Below are positions 17,968 to 26,271 of a stretch of 64,000 nt of DNA, piece by piece; within the stretch, counting starts at the first letter, position 1, and the number at the start of each line of letters is the position of its first letter. The notes under the pieces were generated by a model. It was not told the origin of the DNA. It saw nothing but the letters and a program-made list of their open reading frames with translations, and did no database searches. The position numbers were made by a program, and so were the translations under genes. The DNA comes from Ascidiimonas sp046199005 (GTDB lineage Bacteria; Bacteroidota; Bacteroidia; Flavobacteriales; Flavobacteriaceae). The stretch spans positions 3,348,001 through 3,412,000 of the forward strand of contig CP176050.1 of assembly GCA_046199005.1 (NCBI GenBank), in the 5' to 3' direction.

Positions 17968-19683
17968 TTAAAGGTCTTTTACTAAAAACCTATCAAACAC
18001 TGCATCTCTTACAATTTTTAAAAACACATTTTGTACAGACTGTAATTCGGCTGGCGAACTAATCTCAAAAAGCTTTTGAAATTCTTCAAACACCTCTCTT
18101 ACCGTTACCGGATATTCAAACAGGTCTAAGACAATGTACTGATATTCGGTAAGTGGTTTTTCATGTACAAAAGTCCTGCGTCTGATATCATACTGCGAAT
18201 TCGCATAGACAATTTCAAAATGGTTAGAGGCTGGCTGCTTAAGATTTTCCAGCACATCAAAACTGTTCCTAAAGAGGTCTATTTCTTCTACTACCCATCG
18301 CCATTGGGTTTGTAATATCATTAAATGTTGGTTAAGTTTTAAGGTCGTCTGCCAAAGATCCGCTATGGCTTGCTGAAGTAATTGGTCTCGTCTTTCGACG
18401 GCTACCAAATCTTCTATGATGAACAGATCCATGTTTTTAATGGATTTTTGCAATCGGATCTTCTGGTATTCAAATCTTACGATTTCAACAAGTTGTTGCG
18501 ACCCTGGAAGGTCTGATTTTTGATAGGATGATTTTACATATCGATAGAAATCTTTTAAAGGATTGGTATTTAAAAAAGCTCTTGCTTCATAAGCCTTACA
18601 GAAATCTTCCACAAGACTTAGTTGTAATTGATGCGCTATCCGAAGGGTATACACAAAAGGCAGTCGAAAGTATTTTTTTAGAATAGTTTCCAGTGATATG
18701 GTTTGATCCTGTGCTGGCTTTACTTCTTCAAAAATCCTCGAAATTACCCCCTGTTGATCAATACTCAATGCTTGTAGCAAATTGCGATCATTTGCTTTTA
18801 AAGAAACCGTTTTTTGAGCGTCAGCAGTACGAATTCTTAGAAGGAGCTCCTCAGCTTGTTCGCGGTAGATTTCAGTTTTTGTATACTTATATGCTTTTAT
18901 CCGAACACAAACGACACCCAGGAGTCCGCTTGAAAAACTATAGTCTTCCATCAGCGGTAGCATAGCTGTCTTGTTGTTTACCAGGTAGTGCTCTTTTGCT
19001 AATTCGTAGTCTTGCAGTGAAGTGATATTGCCTTGATACGTTCCTCCATTATTTAGAGCCCGCCGTAGTAGTTCGTCCTCGGCAGCTAGCAATTGTGTTG
19101 CAATCCTAGTATAATAGACGTTGTTAAAGAAATGTCCTAACTTCATATAAACCAGTGCTATCCCCGAATTACCTTCCTCTAAACCACATTTGGGTAAGAT
19201 GTCATCTTCTCCGGAGATATAATACAATCCTTGCTTTGATATAGGATATAACCCCGATAAGAAATAAGCAGCCAAATTTCGAACGTGCAATATCATCCAT
19301 GGCTCATTCACGTAAGATATCGTATAAAGAAGTACTAGTAACCACCCCGACTTTCCCTGAGACAATGAATGATTCTTTATGCGACTAGTCAAGATCCGGT
19401 CTGCTACTTTTTGATGAATGAATCGCTTTAAATGATTCAGGTATCGTTCGTCACCACTATACTTATAGCTTTTGATCAGTATACGAGCGGTGATGAGTCG
19501 TTCTGTCATTGCGACTTCATCAGGGTCGGTAACACATATAAAATCCAGTTCTTCTTGAGTAGGAAGATTTCTTTTTTCATTTTTGTCAACCAAAAAGAGC
19601 TTCTCTAAAATTTCTGCTAATATTGTTAAACGGTTCTTTTCTTTAAAAGAAGGTAAGTCCTTATTTTGTGAGGTGGCACACAT
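17968..19683 (-). CDS. LanC-like protein, degenerate (RiPP locus)
   Basis: 571 residues. The first ~350 resemble the alpha-toroid of lanthionine synthetase C proteins, with repeated G-x-x-G turns: LSQGKSGWLL (about 108), GLEEGNSGIALVY (about 167) and YSFSSGLLGVV (about 248). In active LanC the equivalent turns carry His and the zinc ligands Cys, Cys-His (CHG); here they read GLEEG and SSG, so zinc-dependent cyclisation looks unlikely. The last ~200 residues are a helical extension with no recognised family. It is divergent from the 58-aa precursor gene across a 205-bp shared control region, so a role in that peptide's maturation or binding is inferred. Confidence 0.68.
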   Translation of the reverse strand: MCATSQNKDLPSFKEKNRLTILAEILEKLFLVDKNEKRNLPTQEELDFICVTDPDEVAMTERLITARILIKSYKYSGDERYLNHLKRFIHQKVADRILTSRIKNHSLSQGKSGWLLVLLYTISYVNEPWMILHVRNLAAYFLSGLYPISKQGLYYISGEDDILPKCGLEEGNSGIALVYMKLGHFFNNVYYTRIATQLLAAEDELLRRALNNGGTYQGNITSLQDYELAKEHYLVNNKTAMLPLMEDYSFSSGLLGVVCVRIKAYKYTKTEIYREQAEELLLRIRTADAQKTVSLKANDRNLLQALSIDQQGVISRIFEEVKPAQDQTISLETILKKYFRLPFVYTLRIAHQLQLSLVEDFCKAYEARAFLNTNPLKDFYRYVKSSYQKSDLPGSQQLVEIVRFEYQKIRLQKSIKNMDLFIIEDLVAVERRDQLLQQAIADLWQTTLKLNQHLMILQTQWRWVVEEIDLFRNSFDVLENLKQPASNHFEIVYANSQYDIRRRTFVHEKPLTEYQYIVLDLFEYPVTVREVFEEFQKLFEISSPAELQSVQNVFLKIVRDAVFDRFLVKDL

Positions 19684-19756
19684 TTTTTACTATAAAATTC
19701 TCGTATTAAGATACTTAAATTTAATCTTTGCTATGGCATTACAGAGAGATCAACAG

Positions 19757-19830
19757 AAACGAATATAAAAATAAGCCTACGAATATTATAAGATTACTTA
19801 CGAATATAAGGTTATTTTTACGGGTTTAGA
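19757..19830. promoter_or_regulatory. Direct-repeat operator, probable LytTR binding sites
   Basis: ACGAATAT occurs at 19759, 19779 and 19800, and a weaker ACGGGTTT at 19820, all on the same strand and 20-21 bp apart, two helical turns. LytTR regulators bind 9-bp direct repeats separated by 12-13 bp, a 21-bp period, and TACGAATAT fits much of their loose consensus. The array lies between the divergent LanC-like and precursor genes, and a LytTR gene is in the same locus. Confidence 0.65.
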
Positions 19831-19888
19831 TTTAAAGCCTTTTATGACGTAACTTTAAAGATAATGATCTAATTAAAACTCATATATT

Positions 19889-20065
19889 ATGAAAAAAAAG
19901 AAGTTAAATGCCGGTCTTGCACTTAATAAGAGAACGGTAAGTGAATTACACGAAAATGCACAGGAGCGCGTAAAAGGTGGACGTACTTTTTATTCCTGTG
20001 GATGTAATCAACAAACTAACTATTGGGATTGTTCGTTCCAGGTACAGTGTACCGCAAATTGCTAA
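19889..20065 (+). CDS. RiPP precursor peptide with Gly-Gly leader (class I lanthipeptide-like)
   Basis: A 58-residue frame read directly from the sequence. The leader (1-31) is MKKKKLNAGLALNKRTVSEL continuing to a KGG cleavage site, the pattern of Bacteroidetes GG-leader natural product precursors. The 27-residue core contains five Cys (SCGCN, WDCS, VQCT, ANC) and five Ser/Thr, suited to thioether or disulfide formation. It lies between LanC-like and DUF6734 genes and behind the LytTR-type repeats. Two strong hairpins follow the stop. No LanB dehydratase is in the window, so modification would need distant enzymes. Confidence 0.85.
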   Translation: MKKKKLNAGLALNKRTVSELHENAQERVKGGRTFYSCGCNQQTNYWDCSFQVQCTANC

Positions 20066-20125
20066 GATCTTTTTCATAAAAGATCTTAAAAACCTATTTG
20101 AGGATTATCTTCAAATAGGTTTTTT
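20064..20125. terminator. Double hairpin after precursor gene
   Basis: The first hairpin, AAGATCTTTT/AAAAGATCTT, overlaps the stop codon. The second, AAAACCTATTTGA/TCAAATAGGTTTT, ends in a T run at 20117-20125. The second also terminates the convergent DUF6734 gene. The first might instead stabilise the short mRNA. Confidence 0.8.
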
Positions 20126-20128
20126 ACT

Positions 20129-21031
20129 TTAAAGCATGATATGGTTCGGGATTTTGGAAAGTTCTTTTTCGATGGTATAAAAATTCGTGGGATACTCAAC
20201 TCTAAGTATGTTCTCCAGCTCAAAACAATATGCACTTAATTTCTTATAAATATCCATTACGTGCGTATATTTTTTCACACCGTATTTATTTTTAAAATCG
20301 GATAGTTGTTCATATCTGGGGCTAAACTCTGGAAAATAATAACTAATGTTTAGCCGCTTTTCTCTTGCCATACAGGAAAACAGGTATTGTTCGTATAGAA
20401 TGGCAAATCGGGAACCAAAAACGTTATCATTCTCAATACTTTTCTTGTTCCTGTTGATGAAATTGAACGCTTCCGCAACGTATTCTTTAAAAAAATCCAG
20501 GTCGTTTCCACCAAAAATACCGGCATTTGCAGCATCGATTTTTTCATAAGTCTTAAAATCTTTAGTAAGTACCTCAGGAATATAATTAAAGTAGTTATGT
20601 AAATCACGCCAGGCGTCTTTGTAATGCACCTCACCAACCTCCCGGTGTTGTGCTGCTAAAGGAGCTTCTTCGATGGCATTCCCCAATTGCTCCCAGATAA
20701 AAACATCTCCGTCTGCATGCAAAAAAGGTTCTTCCTGTATACTATAGGCATATAATTTTCCAAGTGCCCAAAGCTTTTCGTGATAATCGTTTAAAACGTC
20801 TAATTCTACTCGAACGCTTGTATAAGGCAATTGCAATCTTTCAATCAACAGATGGTAACCCGCTTTATCGGTCACCAATTCAATCCCCCCATAGAGGTCT
20901 TTAAATTTTAAGCAGCTTAATGCCCAGCTGTAGTAATAGTATTTTTTGTGCAACCATCCTCCAGCACTTTTATCGGAATGATCTCTAATGGCTAAGCCTG
21001 GCTTCGACCAATAGCTGTGTACGATTTTCAT
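20129..21031 (-). CDS. DUF6734-like, glycosyltransferase-like protein
   Basis: 300 residues, no membrane segment. KIVHSYWSKP at the N-terminus, a central HADGDVFIW (DxD-type metal/nucleotide-sugar motif) and NAGIFGGNDLDFFKEY resemble a family of Bacteroidetes proteins annotated as DUF6734, which look like GT-A glycosyltransferases. The enzymatic role is inferred from the DGD motif. It is convergent with the precursor and 3 bp from the LytTR gene on the same strand, so it is part of the RiPP locus and could glycosylate the peptide or a related product. Confidence 0.75.
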   Translation of the reverse strand: MKIVHSYWSKPGLAIRDHSDKSAGGWLHKKYYYYSWALSCLKFKDLYGGIELVTDKAGYHLLIERLQLPYTSVRVELDVLNDYHEKLWALGKLYAYSIQEEPFLHADGDVFIWEQLGNAIEEAPLAAQHREVGEVHYKDAWRDLHNYFNYIPEVLTKDFKTYEKIDAANAGIFGGNDLDFFKEYVAEAFNFINRNKKSIENDNVFGSRFAILYEQYLFSCMAREKRLNISYYFPEFSPRYEQLSDFKNKYGVKKYTHVMDIYKKLSAYCFELENILRVEYPTNFYTIEKELSKIPNHIML

Positions 21032-21034
21032 GAT

Positions 21035-21370
21035 TTACAAAATTGTAAAATTATCACTCAGAACGGCAAGAAACTTTCCTCTACGTCGCTTGGCAATAGG
21101 CAGTTCTTGCTTATTAGACAGAATTACTGTCGAATCTTCTACTTTTTTTACAAAGTTCAAATTAAGAATGATCGAGGCGTGAATTCTAAAAAAATGCGCT
21201 GTAGGAAGCTTAAGTTTTGCTAAATTTTTACTGAGCACATGATGATCACCGTTTAGAAAGTGAATTACTGAATAGCTCCCTTCTGCTTTTATGTGAGTGA
21301 TTTGATGTAAACTTTTTACAACGACTCCTTTAGGAGTTTTAATGATTACTTTTTCATCCTGTAATGTCAT
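21035..21370 (-). CDS. Stand-alone LytTR DNA-binding regulator
   Basis: 111 residues consisting only of a LytTR domain (ITHIKAEGSYSVIHFLNG, FFRIHASIILNLNFVKKV, LPIAKRRRGKFL). There is no receiver or membrane sensor, so input must come from another protein or from abundance. LytTR domains bind paired direct repeats of about 9 bp. Matching repeats are found upstream of the precursor at 19757-19830. It lies 3 bp upstream of the DUF6734 gene, as its operon partner, and probably controls the whole locus. Confidence 0.88.
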   Translation of the reverse strand: MTLQDEKVIIKTPKGVVVKSLHQITHIKAEGSYSVIHFLNGDHHVLSKNLAKLKLPTAHFFRIHASIILNLNFVKKVEDSTVILSNKQELPIAKRRRGKFLAVLSDNFTIL

Positions 21371-21769
21371 AGATCTTAATTGTAATAAGTATTTATTCTT
21401 TCTAATGGCAATTTAGTCTATTAAAATACTAAATATCATATAATTGAAGGTTTATTATCTTACATAAATACCAGATTAATTTTATGGAAAATAAAATTGT
21501 TGCGAGAAATAATTTAGGGTCGGATACCGATCTGTGTCTCCTTATGTATCAAATAATCCCTGTCTACTACTTTAAAGTGCCCTTTATTTTGATTATTAAT
21601 TAAAATATAAGTAAAGGTACACACCGATGTATGAAGATCGTGCCTTCAAAAAATTTAAATTAGTAAACTACCTCAGGGCAGGCCCAAGAGGCATTTGCTT
21701 GAAACAAACGTTTAATTTCGAGGCAAGCCTAAGGGGATTTGACCCTTTGACGTTGCCAATAAATATATT
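21371..21769. other. Gene-free stretch with a repeat-like element
   Basis: The left part carries the LytTR-gene promoter region and only a 39-codon frame with no family likeness. At about 21670-21745 lies an imperfectly duplicated stretch (AGGCCCAAGAGGCATTTG and AGGCAAGCCTAAGGGGATTT) with GCTTG/CAAGC pairing, which looks like a dispersed intergenic repeat. A related piece occurs at 17661-17684. Confidence 0.5.
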
Positions 21770-23032
21770 TTAGCTCAATCCTTTTTGCAGGATCTGCCCG
21801 AAGCGATACATATCTTCAAAACTGCAGTAAAAAGGAGTTGGTGCTAATCGAATTACGTTGGGTTCTCTCCAATCTGTAATTACGCCTTCATCCATTAGAT
21901 AATTAAAGATTGATTTACCTTCACCGTGAAGGAATACTGAGAGTTGACAGCCTCTCTCTTGAGGGGTAATGATCTCAAAGGAAGCTTTTACTTTTTTATC
22001 AACTTCCCGAAGGATGAATTCCAGGTAAGATGTGAGCAATTTACTTTTGGCTAACAGGGCATCCATTCCAACTTCTTCAAACAATTCTAGTGAAGCCAGA
22101 TAAGGTGCCACTGAAAGAATGGGTGCGTTGCTTAGCTGCCATGCTTCAGCACCATCCATAGGGTCAAATTCCGGTTCCATCAAAAAGCGGCGTTCTTTGT
22201 TATGTCCCCACCAACCTTCAAAACGAGGAATATCTTTTAAATTGTGGTATCGTTCGTGAATATACACACCGGAAGCATTCCCTGGGCCGCTGTTCATATA
22301 CTTATAACTACACCAGGAAGCAAAATCTACATTCCAGTCGTGTAGTTTCAGTTCTATATTTCCAGCTGCATGTGCAAGATCCCAACCAACTTTAGCTCCG
22401 ACCCTCTGCCCTGCCTCCGTAATGGTTTTCATGTCAAAGACCTGGCCGTTGTAATAATTCAATCCGCCAATTAATACCAGTGCCAGTTCATCGCCAGTTT
22501 CTTCTATTTTTTTAAGAATATCTTCGGTACGCCAAAAGTGCTCTCCTGTTCGTTTCTTAACCTCAACGATCGCCTCTTTAGGTTCCAAACCATGAAAACG
22601 AACCTGACTGGCCAGCATATACTGGTCTGATGGGAATGCTTTTTCTTCGCAGAGAATCTTGAATCTTTTAGACGTAGGTCGGTAGAAAGATACCATGAGT
22701 AAATGCAGGTTCACGGTCAAGGTATTCATCACAGTAACCTCTTTTGGCTTTGCTCCAACTACTTTAGAAAGTGGTGCCGCAAGTCGTTCATGGTAATCCC
22801 ACCAGGGCTTTGCCGCTTTAAAATGACCTTCTACTGCGAGTTCTGCCCAGTCTTTCATAATCTCTTCAACGAAAGCAGCACTTCTTTTGGGTTGCAAGCC
22901 AAGTGAATTTCCGGTAAAATAAATTACGTTTTTATTGTTGACTTTAGGAAAGATAAAATCATCCCGGTATTTATGAAGTGTGTCTTTAGCATCCAGCATT
23001 CTGGCAAAGTCCAGTGAATTCTCAAATTGCAT
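21770..23032 (-). CDS. kynU: Kynureninase
   Basis: 420 residues of a fold-type I PLP enzyme. Marks are YFTGNSLGLQPK near residue 38, VTVMNTLTVNLHLLM, GWDLAHAAGN (Asp pairs with the PLP nitrogen) and SYKYMNSGPG containing the PLP-binding Lys. Kynureninase cleaves kynurenine or 3-hydroxykynurenine to anthranilate or 3-hydroxyanthranilate and alanine in tryptophan breakdown or de novo NAD synthesis. No other kyn genes are adjacent. It is divergent from the O-methyltransferase, each with its own -7 element. Confidence 0.95.
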   Translation of the reverse strand: MQFENSLDFARMLDAKDTLHKYRDDFIFPKVNNKNVIYFTGNSLGLQPKRSAAFVEEIMKDWAELAVEGHFKAAKPWWDYHERLAAPLSKVVGAKPKEVTVMNTLTVNLHLLMVSFYRPTSKRFKILCEEKAFPSDQYMLASQVRFHGLEPKEAIVEVKKRTGEHFWRTEDILKKIEETGDELALVLIGGLNYYNGQVFDMKTITEAGQRVGAKVGWDLAHAAGNIELKLHDWNVDFASWCSYKYMNSGPGNASGVYIHERYHNLKDIPRFEGWWGHNKERRFLMEPEFDPMDGAEAWQLSNAPILSVAPYLASLELFEEVGMDALLAKSKLLTSYLEFILREVDKKVKASFEIITPQERGCQLSVFLHGEGKSIFNYLMDEGVITDWREPNVIRLAPTPFYCSFEDMYRFGQILQKGLS

Positions 23033-23049
23033 TCTTTTTCAGTTTTCTT

Positions 23050-23057
23050 CAAAAATA
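23050..23057 (-). promoter_or_regulatory. Flavobacterial -7 element for kynU
   Basis: Read on the minus strand this is TATTTTTG, matching TAnnTTTG, 18 bp before the kynU ATG. Confidence 0.55.
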
Positions 23058-23073
23058 CGCATTCAATTTTAAG

Positions 23074-23081
23074 TAATTTTG
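23074..23081 (+). promoter_or_regulatory. Flavobacterial -7 element for the O-methyltransferase gene
   Basis: TAATTTTG matches TAnnTTTG and ends 15 bp before the ATG at 23097, which also argues against an upstream TTG at 23079 as the start. Confidence 0.55.
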
Positions 23082-23096
23082 CAAAAAACATTCACT

Positions 23097-23738
23097 ATGC
23101 ACTTTTTATCAGAAGATCTTGAAAATTATGTGGCCGCCCATTCTCAGGACGAACCTGAGCTATTGAAAGAATTAGAAAGAGAAACCTACAAGAAAGTAAT
23201 TCATCCCCGTATGCTCAGTGGTCATTTTCAGGGACGCGTTTTGAGTATGTTGTCTAAGATTATAGCTCCTGCAGCTATTCTGGAAATAGGTACCTATACT
23301 GGTTACTCTGCTATTTGCCTTGCTGAAGGGCTGGTAAAAGATGGAACGATCGACACAATTGATATTAACGAGGAACTTCAGGATATTCAAACTAAATTCT
23401 TTGAGGAAAGCGGATATGCAGCTAAGATCAAAGCACATGTGGGTAATGCACTCGAAATTATTCCTACTCTTAACAAGATCTTTGATCTGGTGTTTATTGA
23501 TGCGGATAAAGAGAATTACAGTGCTTATTTTGACCTGATTGTCGAAAAAGTAAGACCCGGTGGAATAATTTTATCGGATAATGTATTGTGGAGCGGACAG
23601 GTGCTTGACGGAAAAAAATTCACAGATAAGAGCACACAGGCCTTGATCGCCTACAACGAGAAATTAAAAAATGATGATCGGGTAGAAACCGTTTTATTAC
23701 CTATCCGTGACGGACTTACCATATCTCGGGTAAAATAG
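23097..23738 (+). CDS. O-methyltransferase (caffeoyl-CoA/catechol type)
   Basis: The ATG at 23097 (MHFLSEDLENY) is preferred over an in-frame TTG at 23079 that overlaps the promoter. 213 residues. SAM-binding motif LEIGTYTGYSA, TIDINEEL, and FIDADKENY with metal-binding Asp are typical of small metal-dependent class I O-methyltransferases; RPGGIILSDNVLWSG is the second metal site. The substrate is probably a small catechol-like molecule or is unknown. It is divergent from kynureninase; a link to hydroxyanthranilate chemistry is possible but unproven. Confidence 0.9.
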   Translation: MHFLSEDLENYVAAHSQDEPELLKELERETYKKVIHPRMLSGHFQGRVLSMLSKIIAPAAILEIGTYTGYSAICLAEGLVKDGTIDTIDINEELQDIQTKFFEESGYAAKIKAHVGNALEIIPTLNKIFDLVFIDADKENYSAYFDLIVEKVRPGGIILSDNVLWSGQVLDGKKFTDKSTQALIAYNEKLKNDDRVETVLLPIRDGLTISRVK

Positions 23739-23768
23739 AAAAGGCCCGCTTTTGAAAAGCAGGCCTTT
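23739..23768. terminator. Terminator after O-methyltransferase gene
   Basis: AAAGGCC-GCTTTT pairs with AAAGC-GGCCTTT with a 2-nt loop, placed directly after the stop and before the convergent subtilase gene. Confidence 0.8.
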
Positions 23769-23802
23769 GCAGCATTGATTATGAACAAAATCGATGACTA
23801 AT

Positions 23803-25305
23803 TTATTGTACTGCAGCCTCAGCATTTATATTACCCCAACCGTAGCTTCCGCTTTTGTTTGGATACAATTCTGCAGACTGTATAAGTTTATTAAGTACTT
23901 GAGACTTGCTCCAGCTAGGGTGTCTCGCCCATACTAGTGCGGCTATACCGGCAGTGGTCGCAGTAGCTACAGAAGAGCCTCCCACATAATCATCCTGACC
24001 ATTGTAGTAGCTTAATACTGGTATGTGATTGTTATTAGATCTTTCCATTGCCACTGTAAAGTCTACCTTGCTACCTTTGTGGCAGGTATCGCACTCTTTG
24101 TAGCGACCTTCTTCTACTCCTGTAACGGCAACTGTTTCACTCATAGAAGCAGGGAAAATAACACCAACGAAGTTAGTGAATGATGTAGAAGTACCTGCCG
24201 CACAGAAAATAAGTTTACCTCTGTTATTGGCGTAACGAATCGCATCTTTGATACGACCTACTGAGAATACATGCCCCATAGACATAGAAATGATCTTAAC
24301 ATCACTTCTGTTCCCCAATGCAGTAAATGCATTGGCAACGCCTTTTTGCTCATGGTATCCATCTAAAACAACATCTTTTGCAGCTCTGTAACTTACTAGG
24401 TTTGCATTGTAAGCAACACCTACAGGACGTCCATCATTATTACGGGGAGCAGTTGCTACAGAAGCCATACTGGTTCCGTGACCACACTTGTCATTAGGTC
24501 CGTCTGTTTTAGTGCTCCAGGGCCAGAAACTGTCTACAAAAGTCCCGTACTTTTGAACGAATCTCCCAGAAGAACTACCATCGTTGAAATTACTGTTAAG
24601 TAAAGATTGGTTTGGCGAAAGACCTGTATCTACCACTCCTATGGTAACGCCGCTTCCAGTACTTCTTGACCAAGCCTGAGGAATTCTATGAATATCAAAT
24701 GCCCATGGTAATTTTGCTCCCGGGGTAATGGTACGATAATCTGCACTGCTTAGTGTCTGACCGCTAAAGCTACAGCCAAAACTTGACCCTTGTGCCTGCT
24801 CCACTTTTGCATACTCATACCCTCCCGGTTCAAGATAACGAACACCAGAACTTTTACGTAATTCCTGAATGGTCTCGATCTTTTCTACCTTGATATCAAT
24901 TACAGTTAGGATTTCATCGTCATAAATTAGTAAAGTTTCATCTCTGTTTGTAGAAACATCTTCTAAATTTTTTGCTACGTCAAGAAGGCTGTTTTTAATG
25001 GACTGATGACTCCCTTCGGTATCTTTTTGATAGGCCCGGTCTGAGCTTCCGTATCCTACGGTCAGGATATTGTTACCCTGCATAACTGCGCTCCACAGTA
25101 GGTGATCTGATGCATCTTTCCAGTCAAAAGAACCATTAAGACGAATTTCCTCATTGATCGTCTGATTGATTTGCTCTGGTGTAAGGGGGTCCTGTTGTAA
25201 TTCTTCTTGGCTAACCTCTTGATTGATAGCCTCTTTTTCTTCATTACTACACGATGCCATGAATAACACCGAAAGTAAAGACATGTTAATAATTAGTTTT
25301 TTCAT
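23803..25305 (-). CDS. S8 subtilisin-like serine protease, lipoprotein
   Basis: 500 residues. The N-terminus MKKLIINMSLLSVLFMASCS is a lipoprotein signal with Cys19. A roughly 180-residue pro-region precedes the peptidase domain. The catalytic triad is visible as Asp in IGVVDTGLSPN, His in DKCGHGTSMASV and Ser in GGSSVATATTAG. It would be a surface or periplasmic protease. The C-terminus ends right after the catalytic domain, without a type IX secretion CTD. Cys pairs in CDTCHKGS may form a disulfide. Confidence 0.92.
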   Translation of the reverse strand: MKKLIINMSLLSVLFMASCSNEEKEAINQEVSQEELQQDPLTPEQINQTINEEIRLNGSFDWKDASDHLLWSAVMQGNNILTVGYGSSDRAYQKDTEGSHQSIKNSLLDVAKNLEDVSTNRDETLLIYDDEILTVIDIKVEKIETIQELRKSSGVRYLEPGGYEYAKVEQAQGSSFGCSFSGQTLSSADYRTITPGAKLPWAFDIHRIPQAWSRSTGSGVTIGVVDTGLSPNQSLLNSNFNDGSSSGRFVQKYGTFVDSFWPWSTKTDGPNDKCGHGTSMASVATAPRNNDGRPVGVAYNANLVSYRAAKDVVLDGYHEQKGVANAFTALGNRSDVKIISMSMGHVFSVGRIKDAIRYANNRGKLIFCAAGTSTSFTNFVGVIFPASMSETVAVTGVEEGRYKECDTCHKGSKVDFTVAMERSNNNHIPVLSYYNGQDDYVGGSSVATATTAGIAALVWARHPSWSKSQVLNKLIQSAELYPNKSGSYGWGNINAEAAVQ

Positions 25306-25354
25306 ATTAGGATAAATTGGTTTATACGTGCTAAATGTAGTAAAAAACTTTCAA

Positions 25355-25906
25355 CTACTTTAACCTCCAAACCAAAAATCGATGAAATACCAATCCGATG
25401 AAAAATCCTACAAGTGCTCCTGCAAAGATGTCGCTTGGGTAATGCACTCCAACAAAGATCCTGCTGAGTGAAAATAAAACTGGCCAGATAAAGATGAAAC
25501 CAACATATTTCACCGAATTACGCAACACCAAATAAAGAAGGGTAGCAATAGCAAATGAATTAGAAGCATGGCCCGAGAAAAAACTAAAATCACGGGGAGA
25601 TTGTAACACTTTGATCAAAGAAGCTAACATGGTATCATCATTATTGGGGCGTAACCGACCCACCCAGGATTTGACCATCTCGGTAAAAAAAAGTGTAAAA
25701 AATAATGTGATAAAAACAATTATGGTAATGGTGATCGCCTGTTTTTTAGTATAATTTTTGAAAACAAGCCAAAGCATGAAAAGGAATAATGGGATCCATG
25801 TATAAATCTGAGTAATCAGTATCCAGAAGGAGTCTAAAGAAGAACCACTCAGTTGATTGAGATATAAAAACAGCGACTTGTCATAATGATGCAACTGCTC
25901 TAACAT
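25355..25906 (-). CDS. PAP2 family phosphatase
   Basis: 183 residues with about five to six membrane helices. The three PAP2 signatures are KSWVGRLRP, FSFFSGHASNSFA and SRIFVGVHYPSDIFAGALVG, the last holding the catalytic His. These integral membrane enzymes remove phosphate from lipid phosphates such as undecaprenyl pyrophosphate or phosphatidic acid. Its start codon shares a base with the tatA stop codon (TAATG), so the two are translationally coupled. Confidence 0.92.
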   Translation of the reverse strand: MLEQLHHYDKSLFLYLNQLSGSSLDSFWILITQIYTWIPLFLFMLWLVFKNYTKKQAITITIIVFITLFFTLFFTEMVKSWVGRLRPNNDDTMLASLIKVLQSPRDFSFFSGHASNSFAIATLLYLVLRNSVKYVGFIFIWPVLFSLSRIFVGVHYPSDIFAGALVGFFIGLVFHRFLVWRLK

Positions 25907-26178
25907 TAAAGCTTGCGTTTAATAGAACCAGTGAAATCTTCTATATCGTCTTTAACCTTATTAATCTCCTCATTGATGTCTTTGGTGAGATCTGTATCTA
26001 TCCCTTGCTTTTCTGCACTTTTCTGAATCTCATGCTTGATATCGTTGGTCGCATTTTTTAATTGGCGCATGCCTTTACCCAGACCACGCGCGATTTCCGG
26101 AAGCTTATCGGCTCCAAAAACCATAATGACAATAAAGAGTATAAATAATATTTCGGTACCGCTTATAAACAAAAACAT
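25906..26178 (-). CDS. tatA: Twin-arginine translocase subunit TatA/TatB-type
   Basis: The start at 26178 (MFLFISGTEILFIL) is chosen because TatA proteins begin directly with the membrane helix; the longer frame adds 24 unrelated residues. 90 residues: one hydrophobic helix (about 5-21), hinge FGADKLPEIARGLGKG and an amphipathic helix, then a charged tail. FG at the hinge and LP-x-x-A are the TatA/E signature. It forms the pore for folded-protein export. It overlaps the PAP2 gene by one base. Confidence 0.9.
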   Translation of the reverse strand: MFLFISGTEILFILFIVIMVFGADKLPEIARGLGKGMRQLKNATNDIKHEIQKSAEKQGIDTDLTKDINEEINKVKDDIEDFTGSIKRKL

Positions 26179-26231
26179 ATCACAAGGTAAAAGTGGTGGT
26201 ACAAATATAAGGAAGTTTGGTATGCATGCAT

Positions 26232-26260
26232 AAAAAAAGCCGACTTGCAAGTCGGCTTTT
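26232..26260. terminator. Terminator between M1 peptidase gene and tatA
   Basis: AAAAGCCGACTT pairs with AAGTCGGCTTTT; it follows the M1 aminopeptidase stop on the minus strand and precedes the tatA promoter region. Confidence 0.8.
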
Positions 26261-26271
26261 ACAAAAGAAAA

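Noticed and set aside
19889..20065. Naming the 58-aa peptide as a proven lantibiotic
   Set aside because: Leader and Cys content fit, but there is no dehydratase in the window and the LanC-like protein lacks zinc ligands.
21484..21603. 39-codon frame starting MENKIVARNN in the gap before kynU
   Set aside because: No leader or family likeness, no terminator and no Cys-rich core; short frames of this size are expected by chance.
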